Origin: a virus
IMG/VR virus record: IMGVR_UViG_3300030104_004046
Coordinates: 1-36,306 of that record
Length of the DNA: 36,306 nt
Reading direction: 5' to 3' (one strand)
The translations under genes and the position numbers were made by a program. A model generated the notes under the pieces. It did not search any database and was not told the DNA's origin. It worked only from the letters and a program-made list of their open reading frames with translations. Shown here piece by piece: positions 1 to 8,657 of the stretch (positions are counted from its first letter, which is position 1; each line of letters begins with the position of its first letter).

Positions 1-475
1 AGAATACGATTGTGCTGCGGTGAAGCCAGTAGAAATCTGCATTGATGTTATTGGTGTTGGTGCGGGTGTCGTTGATATTTGCGCCAGCACGCATAACCTT
101 CCTGTTCGCGGAGTGAATGTAGCCGAACGGCCTGCAATCCACAGCGATAAGTATGAACGCCTTCGTGATGAATTGTGGTTTCAGATGAAGGAATGGTTTG
201 GCGGGTATCAATGCAGTTTACCTAAAGCCCAGTCTGAAGATGTAGAAAAATTGATGGATGTGTTTATTGATGAAATGACATCGCCACGTTTTGCCTTTAC
301 GCCTTCTGGAAAATTAAAAGTTGAATCAAAACCACAAATGAAGGCACGCGGTCTGAAATCACCTGACCTTGCTGAAGCCTTTCTGATGACGTTTGCCAGT
401 CAATCAACTGGAGAACGTTCTAATGCCTGGTATTCCGATGCACCAATTGAAGTGGATCACACAGGCGTTTTTTAA
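1..475 (+). CDS. terL: Terminase large subunit, C-terminal part (gene wraps around the window ends)
   Basis: This is the end of the packaging motor gene whose start lies at the other end of the window. Codons run in frame from base 2 (EYDCAAVKPVEICIDVIG) and contain the RNase H-like nuclease half of TerL: the acidic run around CIDVIGVGAGVVD and the late motif KSPDLAEAFLMTFA, both typical of phage terminase nuclease domains that cut concatemeric DNA. Joined to 35313-36290 the frame stays open and the full protein is about 483 aa, a normal TerL length. The ATG at base 20 is not in this frame's natural start; no start is expected here. Downstream a 63-base gap leads into an inserted AT-rich gene instead of directly into portal. 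Confidence 0.9.
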   Translation, partial: EYDCAAVKPVEICIDVIGVGAGVVDICASTHNLPVRGVNVAERPAIHSDKYERLRDELWFQMKEWFGGYQCSLPKAQSEDVEKLMDVFIDEMTSPRFAFTPSGKLKVESKPQMKARGLKSPDLAEAFLMTFASQSTGERSNAWYSDAPIEVDHTGVF

Positions 476-538
476 ACCTACGTAATTTGTAACGTTTCAG
501 TCGTCACGCTGTAAGTGTGTACCGATGGAGTTGTCCTT

Positions 539-1393
539 ATGAATCAAATGAGTCTTGATTTCAGTAAACAACAGCCATCAAATGTGTCCTATGCATTAAA
601 CGATAATGATATAGATAATGATATTTCTATAGCATTATACCAAGAACTCCTTTCTCATTCAGGTGTCATTAAAGAATTTTTAAAAAATACCGATAATTTT
701 TTGAATAGATTAAAATTTGAGAAGGTGAATATGGAATGCTACAAAAGTATGTATTCTAATATTAATAGCGGAGATGTAATTCCACCATTAGATAGTTTTT
801 ACGATAAGATAGATGGCTTAAAGGAGTTAAATGATTCTGCATATAAGTTTTTCATGAAACCAAGAAATAATTCCATTAAAGAACTTGATGTTCAATTAGG
901 TGATAAATTTGATGAAGTTTTAATAAATTTTTTAAATCAAAAAAATATTAGAGCATCCAGAGCAGATCAAAAAAATAAAAGACTGCCAGACATCAAAGTA
1001 TTAGATAAAAATAAAAAAATTAAAGCATATATTGAACATAAATATCATAATGCACCATTTATGTTATCTCATAAATTAATAGATAGAGAATCATATGAAG
1101 GATCAATTACGCTTGATTTTAAAAAAATACAAAATCAAATAATTGTATGTGAATCAGAAATACCAGATAAACCAGTTTACATTGTGCATTGGGTAGATTT
1201 TCATCATCTTAAAGGTGTATTTTTTAATACGCTTGAACAAATCAAATATTATATTCAGCATAATGATACGTTTACCAGAAAAGATAGAAGTGGTGACTAC
1301 AAACTAACAAAAAAAATTGGCTATACTGAAAAATTTTATCCCCCACTTCATGAAATGGGTGATTTTAATGAACTTTTAATAAAGTTAAAATAA
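539..1393 (+). CDS. Predicted PD-(D/E)XK nuclease, AT-rich insertion between terminase and portal
   Basis: I do not recognise a named family. The 284-aa product carries a convincing PD-(D/E)XK signature: Glu126 in a preceding helix, Pro150-Asp151 (RLPDIKV), then Glu166-His167-Lys168 (YIEHKYH) on the next strand, the pattern of restriction-type and repair nucleases. Start chosen at ATG 539 because GGAG at 527-530 sits 8 bases upstream; the longer reading from GTG 515 lacks such a site. It is much richer in A/T and Lys/Asn/Ile than its structural neighbours, which suggests recent acquisition. TerL and portal usually adjoin, so it looks like a moron. It could be an exclusion or restriction enzyme, or a homing-type nuclease; no methylase partner is visible. 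Confidence 0.6.
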   Translation: MNQMSLDFSKQQPSNVSYALNDNDIDNDISIALYQELLSHSGVIKEFLKNTDNFLNRLKFEKVNMECYKSMYSNINSGDVIPPLDSFYDKIDGLKELNDSAYKFFMKPRNNSIKELDVQLGDKFDEVLINFLNQKNIRASRADQKNKRLPDIKVLDKNKKIKAYIEHKYHNAPFMLSHKLIDRESYEGSITLDFKKIQNQIIVCESEIPDKPVYIVHWVDFHHLKGVFFNTLEQIKYYIQHNDTFTRKDRSGDYKLTKKIGYTEKFYPPLHEMGDFNELLIKLK

Positions 1394-1514
1394 TGAAAAA
1401 TTACACAGCAACATTAACTACATTGCAAACAGTAGTAAATTTCAAAACAATCCTGAACTAATAGCAAAGATAAAAAAAAATAATCCTACAATAGAATTTA
1501 AATATAAACCAAGA
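1394..1514 (+). pseudogene. Possible frameshifted small gene behind the nuclease
   Basis: An ATG overlapping the nuclease stop (TAATG) opens a 22-codon frame beginning MKNYTATL that soon stops. A different frame then stays open to the TGA near 1516 and reads like protein (NYIANSSKFQNN, then PELIAKIKKNNPTIEFKYKPR split across the rest), without its own start codon. A single indel could join the two into a roughly 40-aa protein. It shares the strong A/T bias of the nuclease gene, so it was probably acquired with it. It may equally be non-coding filler; no family is recognised. Confidence 0.25.
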
Positions 1515-1529
1515 TGATTGAGACAACTT

Positions 1530-3767
1530 ATGGCAATGGATGATATAGAATTTAAAGCACTTGTTGAAGGCCAGCTTAATTCAAGTGTAGGTTATATTGG
1601 CGATGCTATTGTTTCAGAACAAACGGCAGCCTTAGATGCCTACTACGGTCAGCCGTATGGCGATGAACAGCAAGGTCGATCACAGATGATTGATCGTACT
1701 GTTATGGATACCGTTGAACAGGCTATGCCGTCATTGATGCGTATTTTTACAGCCAGTAAAAACCTTGTCACCTTCAACGCACAAATGCCTGATCCTGACT
1801 TATATCCTGATCCGATGCAGTACAATCAGATTGTTCAGCAACGAAGTGAAATGGCCCAGCAGGCAACAGACTATGTAAACCATGTCTTTTTCCACGAAGC
1901 GTCATCTAATGGCGGGTTTGGTGTTTTGTATGATTGGTTTAAAGATGCGCTGATACAAAAAGTAGGCGTATGTCAGATGTGGTGGGATGTCAGAAAGGAA
2001 GTTAAATTTCAGACATTTGAAAAACTGACGGAAGACGAATACGCAGCATTACTTGAGCAATTTCCTGATGCAGAAGTTGTTGAAGAAACAAAAGACGTAG
2101 AAAAGCTGGAAGCCACAATTGAAACACCTGGCGACATTACCGACATTGATATTGAAGAAGAACGTGTATCGTATGACATAAAATTAAAATTCATGCGTGA
2201 GAAAAAAGGCATCCGTGTTGATGTTGTTCCTCCAGAAGAATTTTTAATCAGTCGGCATTCACGCGCTATTGATGATCCTGAAACAACAATGGTCGGGCGC
2301 AGAACATTAAGAACACGTTCTGAACTTATCAGCATGGGATTTGATGCGTCAGTTATCAACAATCTGCCAGCAGGCCATTATTATTCTTTCATGGATGACA
2401 CAGATCGCGGTCGTTTTCCTGATGAAACATTTGGTTTATCTTCTGATGAAACAGAACAAAATGCAAATGTGGAAGTTTTTGATTTGTATGTACGTGCGGA
2501 TTTTGACGAAGATAACATTGCAGAAATACGTCATGTGTTTATGGCAGGCGGTGAAATCCTTGTTAATGATGAAGTTGACCGCATACCGTTTTATGAAGTG
2601 TGTCCTATTCCAATACCGCACCGTTTCTTCGGTCTTGGATTAGCAGACATCACCGTTGACTTACAACGTTTGAAAACAACATTATGGCGACAAGTTCTCG
2701 ATAATTTATATTTTACAAACACACCAGAAGTTGTTGCAGGCCCAGGTGTTCGCACACAGGATTTGGCAAGGCGTGTTATTGGTGGTGTTATTCGTGCTGA
2801 TGACGTTAATCAGGTACGCTGGAACAGCGTTCCGTTTACGGCTGGTCAAAGTTTTCCAATGATGGATTACGTTGACAACCAACGTAAACAAAGAACGGGA
2901 ACAGCAGCCGATGTTGCGGCTATGAATCCTGAAGCCTTAAAACGTATTACAGCCGAAGGTGTACGTGAGATCACAACACAGGCGCAAAGCCGACTTGAAC
3001 TGATTGCCCGTATATTTGCTGAAACAGGTGTAAAGCGTTTGTTCCGCGATATGCTGAAGATGATGGTCGAACACCAGGACTTTAAAAAAGTTATACAGAT
3101 ACGCGGCAACCTTGTACCGATTGATCCGTCACGCTGGCCTTCTGATATGGATGTCACGTGTGAGATTGGATTAGGTCACGGTACAGAAATGGAAAAACGA
3201 GCAGCAATTCAACAAGTTCTACAGTTGCAGGAACGATTAGCACAGGCTGGGCCAGATGCACAAGGAATGGTGATGCCTGATAACATTTACAATTCACTTC
3301 AACGTTTAATCCCATTAACAGGTCTGAGTGATATCACACCGTACTTTAATAAACCGACACCGCCTGATCCAAACCAGCAACCTGAACCGACACAGGCTGA
3401 AATCATTATGCAGCTTGAACAGCAAAAAAGTGAAAATGAATTTCGTTTGAAACAACAGGAGATGGATTTACGTCAGCGCAATAATGTTGCTGAACTCGAA
3501 CTGAAACGTCAGGAAATGGGTTTCAAAATGGAACTGGAACGTCAGATCAATAATGAGAAAATCCGTTTAATGCAGGCTGATGCCGCGATAGCAGATGAAG
3601 ACCGCGCAGTTACCCGTGACATAAAACTTGCTGAATTTGCAATGAAGAATGCGGAAGGCCCGACAACTGAAAGTGATTTGAGCAAACGTCTGACAGAAAT
3701 GGAACAGGCCATTGACGAATTAAAAAAAGAAGTAAAACCGAAGGAAGAAGAAACACAAGATGAATGA
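1530..3767 (+). CDS. Portal protein (P22/SU10-like)
   Basis: The dodecameric portal forms the DNA entry and exit channel at one head vertex and binds TerL during packaging and the neck adaptor afterwards. The 745-aa product opens DDIEFKALVEGQLNSSVGY and continues with DRTVMDTVEQAMPSLMRIF, typical of the large portal family of P22-like phages; length fits that group. The last 120 residues are Gln/Glu-rich heptad helix (QLEQQKSENEFRLKQQEMDL and on), likely the barrel or a coiled coil inside the head. Start set at ATG 1530; TTG 1518 and ATG 1536 are alternatives and no strong ribosome site decides. The stop overlaps the next gene by 8 bases. Confidence 0.88.
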   Translation: MAMDDIEFKALVEGQLNSSVGYIGDAIVSEQTAALDAYYGQPYGDEQQGRSQMIDRTVMDTVEQAMPSLMRIFTASKNLVTFNAQMPDPDLYPDPMQYNQIVQQRSEMAQQATDYVNHVFFHEASSNGGFGVLYDWFKDALIQKVGVCQMWWDVRKEVKFQTFEKLTEDEYAALLEQFPDAEVVEETKDVEKLEATIETPGDITDIDIEEERVSYDIKLKFMREKKGIRVDVVPPEEFLISRHSRAIDDPETTMVGRRTLRTRSELISMGFDASVINNLPAGHYYSFMDDTDRGRFPDETFGLSSDETEQNANVEVFDLYVRADFDEDNIAEIRHVFMAGGEILVNDEVDRIPFYEVCPIPIPHRFFGLGLADITVDLQRLKTTLWRQVLDNLYFTNTPEVVAGPGVRTQDLARRVIGGVIRADDVNQVRWNSVPFTAGQSFPMMDYVDNQRKQRTGTAADVAAMNPEALKRITAEGVREITTQAQSRLELIARIFAETGVKRLFRDMLKMMVEHQDFKKVIQIRGNLVPIDPSRWPSDMDVTCEIGLGHGTEMEKRAAIQQVLQLQERLAQAGPDAQGMVMPDNIYNSLQRLIPLTGLSDITPYFNKPTPPDPNQQPEPTQAEIIMQLEQQKSENEFRLKQQEMDLRQRNNVAELELKRQEMGFKMELERQINNEKIRLMQADAAIADEDRAVTRDIKLAEFAMKNAEGPTTESDLSKRLTEMEQAIDELKKEVKPKEEETQDE

Positions 3768-4056
3768 TGATGACATTATTGAACTAAACAAAGATATGCG
3801 TGCGGCAGGCGAAGCTGCATCTGTTTTGAATAACACAGAATTTGTAAAAGCATTTGATGCGCTGGAACAAGATTATATTGGTGCGCTTTTAAACGCAGGC
3901 CCGAAGGATGACGAACACCGCTATCGCTGGCAAGTGGCTATTAATGTTCTTCGGGCAGTGCGGGCGCATTTACACGGTGTTCTTTCCGATGGAGAATTTG
4001 CAAAAACAAAACTTGAAGATATTGGAAAGGTAAAACCATTAAGGTCAATTTTATAG
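3760..4056 (+). CDS. Conserved small phage protein between portal and scaffold
   Basis: This 98-aa soluble protein is predicted helical and acidic-to-neutral, with the stretch RYRWQVAINVLRAVRAHL in the middle. I do not recognise its family. It starts inside the last codons of the portal gene (ATG 3760) and ends 16 bases before the scaffold gene, so it is translationally coupled within the head operon. Position suggests a head-assembly or packaging accessory role, but nothing in the sequence proves it. No signal peptide or membrane segment is visible. Confidence 0.7.
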   Translation: MNDDDIIELNKDMRAAGEAASVLNNTEFVKAFDALEQDYIGALLNAGPKDDEHRYRWQVAINVLRAVRAHLHGVLSDGEFAKTKLEDIGKVKPLRSIL

Positions 4057-4072
4057 AAAAGGAATTAGTTAA

Positions 4073-5140
4073 ATGAATGAAACCATAAGTCCTGAAAACG
4101 CCAATCCTGACACATCAGGAAGCGAATTAAAAGGAACTGGTATTCCCGAAGGCCGCGTCAGTGAAGCTGATGTGGTGCAATTCCTTCAGAACAGTCGTGC
4201 AGGCGATACAGCCGAAGCACAACCGTCTGAAGATGGCGTTACAGAAGAACCTGAAGGTGAAGCAGATCAGCCTGATCTTTTTGAAAGTGAAAGCGAAACT
4301 GAAGCATCGGAAGAAACTGATGACGCAGAACAACAAGACGATCCTGAATTTGTTGATCTGACAGATGATTACACACTTGATGTAAAAGTCTCAGGTGAAA
4401 TGCAGAAGGTTAGTCTTGCAGACTTGAAAGAAAATTATTCAGGTCGTTCTGAATTATCGCGGCAGTATCAGAAGATGCGCGATGAGCAAAACCAAGTTGC
4501 CGAAACACAAAAGCAAGTTAGCGAAGATCGAAATGAGTATGAAGGTTTACTGACTCATGCAAAGTCCATGTTGGAAAGCATGAAAGGAAAACCGCCTGAT
4601 CGTACGTTGCTTGACGATGATCCAACTGAATACCAAAGACGCAAACTCGTCTATGACGACCGCGTTTCTGCTATTGAGCAAATGGATCAAGAAATCAAGA
4701 AAACGCAGGAAGAAAAGACCGAAGAAAATCAAAAGCTGTTGAATGATTACGCACAGCGCGAATATCAGAAAATTGTCCAAATCTTACCTGACTGGGAAAA
4801 GAAAGACAAAGAAGGTAAATTTTTTGTTCGGGAAGCCATACTTAATTATGCAAAAGATGCAGGAGCAAGCGAAGATCAAATTCGTGGTGTTCATCCTGCA
4901 TGGTTATACAAGGCATTGTACGATGCAAGCCAATACAGGAACATTGAAAACAAAAAGCCTGCTATACGCAAACGATCTAAAGCACTTCCGAAAGTTCGTG
5001 TACCTGGAACACAGGCACGCGACAGTGTGAAAACACAGGAAGTCAAAGCAACTCGAAACTTTTTGAAAAGCGGCAAAGGTTCTCAACGCCAACGTGAAGC
5101 TGCAACGATACGACTTATCAGAGAAAACCGAAACCGCTGA
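4073..5140 (+). CDS. Scaffolding protein
   Basis: Between portal and major capsid lies a 355-aa protein with the typical scaffold layout: a very acidic, low-complexity first third (PEGEADQPDLFESESETEAS), a long charged coiled-coil middle (about residues 120-235, rich in Glu, Gln and Lys), and a basic C-terminal tail (KKPAIRKRSKALPKVR and later RNFLKSGKGSQRQREA) suited to bind capsid protein or DNA. Scaffolds guide capsid subunits into a procapsid and then leave or are digested. No protease signature is visible. AAGGA lies 8 bases before ATG 4073. Call rests on position and composition, because scaffold sequences diverge strongly. Confidence 0.8.
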   Translation: MNETISPENANPDTSGSELKGTGIPEGRVSEADVVQFLQNSRAGDTAEAQPSEDGVTEEPEGEADQPDLFESESETEASEETDDAEQQDDPEFVDLTDDYTLDVKVSGEMQKVSLADLKENYSGRSELSRQYQKMRDEQNQVAETQKQVSEDRNEYEGLLTHAKSMLESMKGKPPDRTLLDDDPTEYQRRKLVYDDRVSAIEQMDQEIKKTQEEKTEENQKLLNDYAQREYQKIVQILPDWEKKDKEGKFFVREAILNYAKDAGASEDQIRGVHPAWLYKALYDASQYRNIENKKPAIRKRSKALPKVRVPGTQARDSVKTQEVKATRNFLKSGKGSQRQREAATIRLIRENRNR

Positions 5141-5157
5141 CATAGGAGTATTGAACA

Positions 5158-6147
5158 ATGACAGCACCTACAGGTACTTTACAGACCTATACTGTAAACA
5201 CAAATCGCGAAGATTTACAATCGTTTATCTATAATATCAGCGCATTAGACTGCCCATTATTGGCGCATTTGAGTGAGACTGAAGCATCATCAACTAAGCA
5301 TGAGTGGTCAACAGATTCACTCGCTGCTGCTGCATCTAATTCACAAATAGAAGGTGATGATTACGCAGCATCAACCATAACACCGCCAACACGCGTGTTT
5401 AACTATACACAAATTTCTGCACAAGCAATTTCTGTATCAGGTACACAACGCGCTATGGATACGGCTGGCATGGATGATATGCTTGACTATGCACTTGTCA
5501 AACGCGGCAAAACGCTGAAGCGTGATGTCGAATTTAATTTGATCGGTGTCAACCAGGGATACTTTGCAGGCGCAGCGACTAAACCACGCTTGCTACGTGC
5601 ATGGGATTCTTGGATTTCAACCAACGTCAACATGAATAATGTGACGACTACTGTTCAAGGAGCAACGGCTGCTGCGACAACTGCTGGAGCAAATGCTGGA
5701 GCAGCAACGGCTGGTCGTACTGATGCATCATCTGTACGGGATTTATCTGAAACATATGTGAAAGATGTTTTAGAAAAAGTCTTTACTGAAGGTGGTGATC
5801 CTTCACTTATGATGGTCGGCCCATACAACAAACAAGTTGTGTCAGGATTTACTGGTCGCGCACAAGGTCGTCAGGCTGTTAGCGTAGATACAATAAATGC
5901 TGCGGCTGAAATTTACGTATCTGATTTTGGTGAGATACGTGTGGTCGCATCAAGATTCATGCGTGAACGGGATTGCCATATTATTGATCCTGAATATGCA
6001 TCAGTTGCGTATCTCAGACGTATGCAGGAACAAGACCTTGCAAAAACTGGTGATAGTGACCGTAAGTTTATCACCGTTGAATATACGTTAGCGATGTTGA
6101 ATGAAGGCGCACACGGTAGCGTGTTCGATATTGCAACACAGTCCTAG
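5158..6147 (+). CDS. Major capsid protein, SU10-like (DUF5309 family)
   Basis: The 329-aa product matches my memory of the DUF5309/SU10 major capsid family, an HK97-fold coat protein common in podovirus-like phages: N-terminal YTVNTNREDLQSFIYNISAL and DCPLLAHL, the central LKRDVEFNLIGV helix, the Ala/Thr-rich variable loop around residues 160-185 (GATAAATTAGANAGAATAG), and the late GEIRVVASRFMRERDCHIID strand. Length is usual. AGGAG lies about 10 bases before ATG 5158. A strong terminator follows directly, allowing this most abundant virion protein to be expressed above the downstream genes. Confidence 0.88.
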   Translation: MTAPTGTLQTYTVNTNREDLQSFIYNISALDCPLLAHLSETEASSTKHEWSTDSLAAAASNSQIEGDDYAASTITPPTRVFNYTQISAQAISVSGTQRAMDTAGMDDMLDYALVKRGKTLKRDVEFNLIGVNQGYFAGAATKPRLLRAWDSWISTNVNMNNVTTTVQGATAAATTAGANAGAATAGRTDASSVRDLSETYVKDVLEKVFTEGGDPSLMMVGPYNKQVVSGFTGRAQGRQAVSVDTINAAAEIYVSDFGEIRVVASRFMRERDCHIIDPEYASVAYLRRMQEQDLAKTGDSDRKFITVEYTLAMLNEGAHGSVFDIATQS

Positions 6148-6167
6148 TTGTTAAGATTATGTAGTGG

Positions 6168-6200
6168 AGAAAGGCGTTGAAAAACGTCTTTCTTCTTTTT
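6168..6200 (+). terminator. Rho-independent terminator behind the major capsid gene
   Basis: An 11-bp stem (6168-6178 with 6183-6193, one G-U pair) is closed by a GAAA tetraloop and followed by a T-rich tail (TCTTTTT, 6194-6200). The GNRA loop is a classic stabilised terminator loop. It sits 20 bases after the capsid stop and before the ribosome site of the next gene, so it probably lets only part of the transcripts continue. Confidence 0.85.
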
Positions 6201-6213
6201 AAGGAAGTTGTAT

Positions 6214-6552
6214 ATGAAAAGAATGATTGTAGAAGACAATCCATCAACAGGCATAAAAACAGAACTGATTGATGAACGTCACTTAGAACATTTTAATAAA
6301 GGCAGTCTGCAAGGCATTGTTAAAAGTGTAAAGCAGGATGTCAGACCAATTTTAAAACAAGTTGAAAAAATACGCGATCAAACGCCATCTAAAGAATTTA
6401 GACATTGCGCCAGTGTTCCGTATTACATTTATAACGAATGGCTGATTAAAATGAGGCGTGAAGGATATAACAATATACCTAAATCATGGATTAAAGAATG
6501 GTGTAACGATCCTGATAACGCAGCTTTCAGAACATGGCCTGGTCGATTATGA
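6214..6552 (+). CDS. Conserved phage protein with FRTxPGR-type C-terminus
   Basis: A 112-aa protein whose C-terminal stretch (EWCNDPDNAAFRTWPGRL) matches a motif I recall from small hypothetical proteins encoded after the major capsid gene in many podovirus-like phages. Function unknown. The middle portion, HCASVPYYIYNEWLIKM, is the other conserved patch. ATG 6214 is chosen because AAGGA at 6201-6205 is 8 bases upstream; the in-frame TTG at 6208 is too close. The stop overlaps the next start (ATGA). A minor virion or head-completion role is only inference. Confidence 0.7.
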   Translation: MKRMIVEDNPSTGIKTELIDERHLEHFNKGSLQGIVKSVKQDVRPILKQVEKIRDQTPSKEFRHCASVPYYIYNEWLIKMRREGYNNIPKSWIKEWCNDPDNAAFRTWPGRL

Positions 6553-7310
6553 GTAAGAAAAAAACAAATACAAATAAGAAAAAACATCCACGCATCCTAA
6601 TCGGTATCCCGACTAATGGAACGGTTACGGCTATGTGTATGTTATCCATTGCCCGCACCATGCGCGATTACAAAGGCGAAATTGAAATTTATCATGCACG
6701 ATCTTCAAACCTGGTAATGAACCGCCATGAAATCGTTGCGAATGCATGGGAACAAAAAGCAGATTACATTTACTGGGTGGACAGCGATCAAGGTTTCCCG
6801 CCTTTCGCCTTAGACTGGTTTATTAAAGATAACGTTCCCGTAGTTGCTGCAAACGTAACACGTAAGTCTATACCGCCTGTACCATGTGCCTACATAGAAA
6901 CAGATGATTATGTCGGGCCATTATATACGGAAGAAGCTGATGAAGGCATACAGCAAGTAAAACACGTAGGTATGGGATTGATGCTAACGCATATCAGTGT
7001 GTTTAATAAAATATCAGAAGATCCGCCTGCATTTTGTTTTCAGCCGACAGAAGACGGTTTACGTGTGATGGGCGAAGATGTTTATTTCTGCCGTCAATGT
7101 GAAAAGCATAACATACCTGTTTATGTAGATCACGATGTATCAAAACTTGTTGTTCATATCGGCACACTTGGATTTACAACCCGTCATGCGCTTGCAGGCC
7201 GAAACATTAAGAAAAGAATGGCTGGCGGTGAATTTGAAATCGAATTTGATCCCGAAGATGTTGCACCGTTGAAGAATGGCAAACAAGAACAGGAACAACC
7301 TCATGCGTAA
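6549..7310 (+). CDS. GT-A fold glycosyltransferase-like protein
   Basis: The 253-aa product has a basic start, then RILIGIPTNGTVT (a Rossmann-like first strand and loop), NRHEIVANAWEQKADYIYWV and the DxD-like WVDSDQG at residues 76-82, which in GT-A glycosyltransferases binds a metal and nucleotide sugar. It then continues with a region similar to such enzymes (VAANVTRKSIPPVPCAY). Likely substrate is a nucleotide sugar, but target and product are unknown; modification of capsid, fibre or host surface are possibilities. Start set at ATG 6549, which overlaps the previous stop; ATG 6534 is an alternative. It is translationally linked to the next enzyme-like gene, and this pair between capsid and neck genes recurs in related phages as I remember them. 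Confidence 0.7.
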   Translation: MSKKKTNTNKKKHPRILIGIPTNGTVTAMCMLSIARTMRDYKGEIEIYHARSSNLVMNRHEIVANAWEQKADYIYWVDSDQGFPPFALDWFIKDNVPVVAANVTRKSIPPVPCAYIETDDYVGPLYTEEADEGIQQVKHVGMGLMLTHISVFNKISEDPPAFCFQPTEDGLRVMGEDVYFCRQCEKHNIPVYVDHDVSKLVVHIGTLGFTTRHALAGRNIKKRMAGGEFEIEFDPEDVAPLKNGKQEQEQPHA

Positions 7311-8031
7311 AGTAGGCATACTTGGTCGTTGCGACAACACAAGAAAAGAAGCACCAACCCACGACAAGTCCTGGGAGATGTGGGGTTTAGCCTGGGATAT
7401 GGCATTTGTCGGTGCAAGACATTACGAAATTCACACACCGCCTAGCTGGACAAACGGTACAATATCGGATCGTATGAATTATCCAGACTGGCTTCAGTCG
7501 ATTGCTGACTGCAATGGTGAAGATTTATGGTTGCAGGATACCTACATTGAAAACGCCAAAGTATTTCCATTAGATGATATTCGTAAAATACCGTACTTGT
7601 GTTTACCAGACACACATGAACCGTATCTTGAAAGTTCAATTGCGTGGATGATTGTTCACGCCTTTTTAGAAAAAATTGAAAAGATCGGAATTTGGGGTGT
7701 TGATCTGACAGCCGAAGATGAATGGGCGTATCAACGACCTAACATGGCGTACTTGATCGGAGTGTGTCGTGCAAAAGGAATGCGTATTTTAATTCCTGAA
7801 GCGTGCGCATTGTATGAACTGAAAGAACTTGATTCACAAACATTAGACTTTTGTGATCCTGATATCCCGCGTCATCATCTTGAATACAAACTGGCATTTG
7901 AACGTGTCAAAGGTTTAGAACCAAAACGCAGAAAAGATTTGCTGACATCGTGTTTTACTGATCCGCCACGTTACGGATATTGCGCCATACCGATAACGGA
8001 ATATCTTAGCAAAGGAGTAGCAGCCGAATGA
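7303..8031 (+). CDS. Rossmann-like conserved phage protein paired with the glycosyltransferase
   Basis: The 242-aa product starts MRKVGILGRCDNTRKEAP, a possible nucleotide-binding strand-loop, and later has KIPYLCLPDTHEPYLESSIA and EKIGIWGVDLTAEDEWAYQR, with LIGVCRAKGMRILIPEACAL near the end. The alternating strand and helix pattern resembles DUF115- or sialyltransferase-like Rossmann folds, but I cannot name the family. AGGA at 7291-7294 sets ATG 7303; the longer frame from 7276 overlaps the upstream gene for no reason. It overlaps both neighbours by a few bases. A joint role with the preceding glycosyltransferase in sugar handling is inference. Confidence 0.6.
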   Translation: MRKVGILGRCDNTRKEAPTHDKSWEMWGLAWDMAFVGARHYEIHTPPSWTNGTISDRMNYPDWLQSIADCNGEDLWLQDTYIENAKVFPLDDIRKIPYLCLPDTHEPYLESSIAWMIVHAFLEKIEKIGIWGVDLTAEDEWAYQRPNMAYLIGVCRAKGMRILIPEACALYELKELDSQTLDFCDPDIPRHHLEYKLAFERVKGLEPKRRKDLLTSCFTDPPRYGYCAIPITEYLSKGVAAE

Positions 8032-8657
8032 GTATCACCAATAAAGGAACGTTAAGAACGGCTGTCCTTTCAGAAGTTGTGTGGGATAGTTCACTTGATA
8101 CACGTTGTAATGAATGGATTGATCGTGCAACAGCCGCATTAAATCGTGATTTACGTGTTAAGGATATGCTTGCTTCTACATCAGGAACATTAACAGGCAG
8201 TACCGCAACACTTGCCCAGCCATCAGATTTTCTATCTGTAGAAACATTTTTCCTGACAACAGGTGGTGGAAGTGTCATGCCATCATTTGTAACACCTACA
8301 GCACTTGAACAAGCAGTTCCGTCTGATGCAAGTGGTCAGCCGACACATATAGCCATTGTTGGAAGCAACTTTAAATTAAAACCAATACCTGACTCAAATT
8401 ATGATTACACGTTATTGTATTATCAACGCATACCGGCATTAACAACAGATACAGATACAAACTGGGTTTTAGACAATCATCCAGACGCATATCTGTATGG
8501 ATCGTTAGTGATGGGTGGAATATATCTAAAAGATAGTCGTATTCAGGAATGGTCAACATTATACACACGCGCCTTGCAAGGCATTCGCGGTGAATCAGAT
8601 CGCGCTATGCTACCGCCTGGCAATATACAAGTATCATTGCAAACAACAGTAACATGA
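8028..8657 (+). CDS. Head-tail adaptor (SU10/P22 gp4-like)
   Basis: This 209-aa protein fits the phage adaptor family that docks under the portal ring: short helical N-terminus (GTLRTAVLSEVVWDSSLDTR, then CNEWIDRATAALNRDLRV), a Ser/Thr-rich middle (STSGTLTGSTATLAQPSDFL), YTLLYYQRIPAL, and the terminal DAYLYGSLVMGGIYLKDSRI helix. These are landmarks I associate with SU10-type and P22 gp4-type adaptors. The start overlaps the previous stop by 4 bases. It seals the channel after packaging and receives the nozzle. Gene order portal, scaffold, coat, adaptor, nozzle supports it. Confidence 0.82.
   Translation: MSITNKGTLRTAVLSEVVWDSSLDTRCNEWIDRATAALNRDLRVKDMLASTSGTLTGSTATLAQPSDFLSVETFFLTTGGGSVMPSFVTPTALEQAVPSDASGQPTHIAIVGSNFKLKPIPDSNYDYTLLYYQRIPALTTDTDTNWVLDNHPDAYLYGSLVMGGIYLKDSRIQEWSTLYTRALQGIRGESDRAMLPPGNIQVSLQTTVT

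Noticed and set aside
2009-2362. 117-codon minus-strand frame inside portal
   Set aside because: Very Ser-rich antisense of the acidic portal sequence, without start signals.
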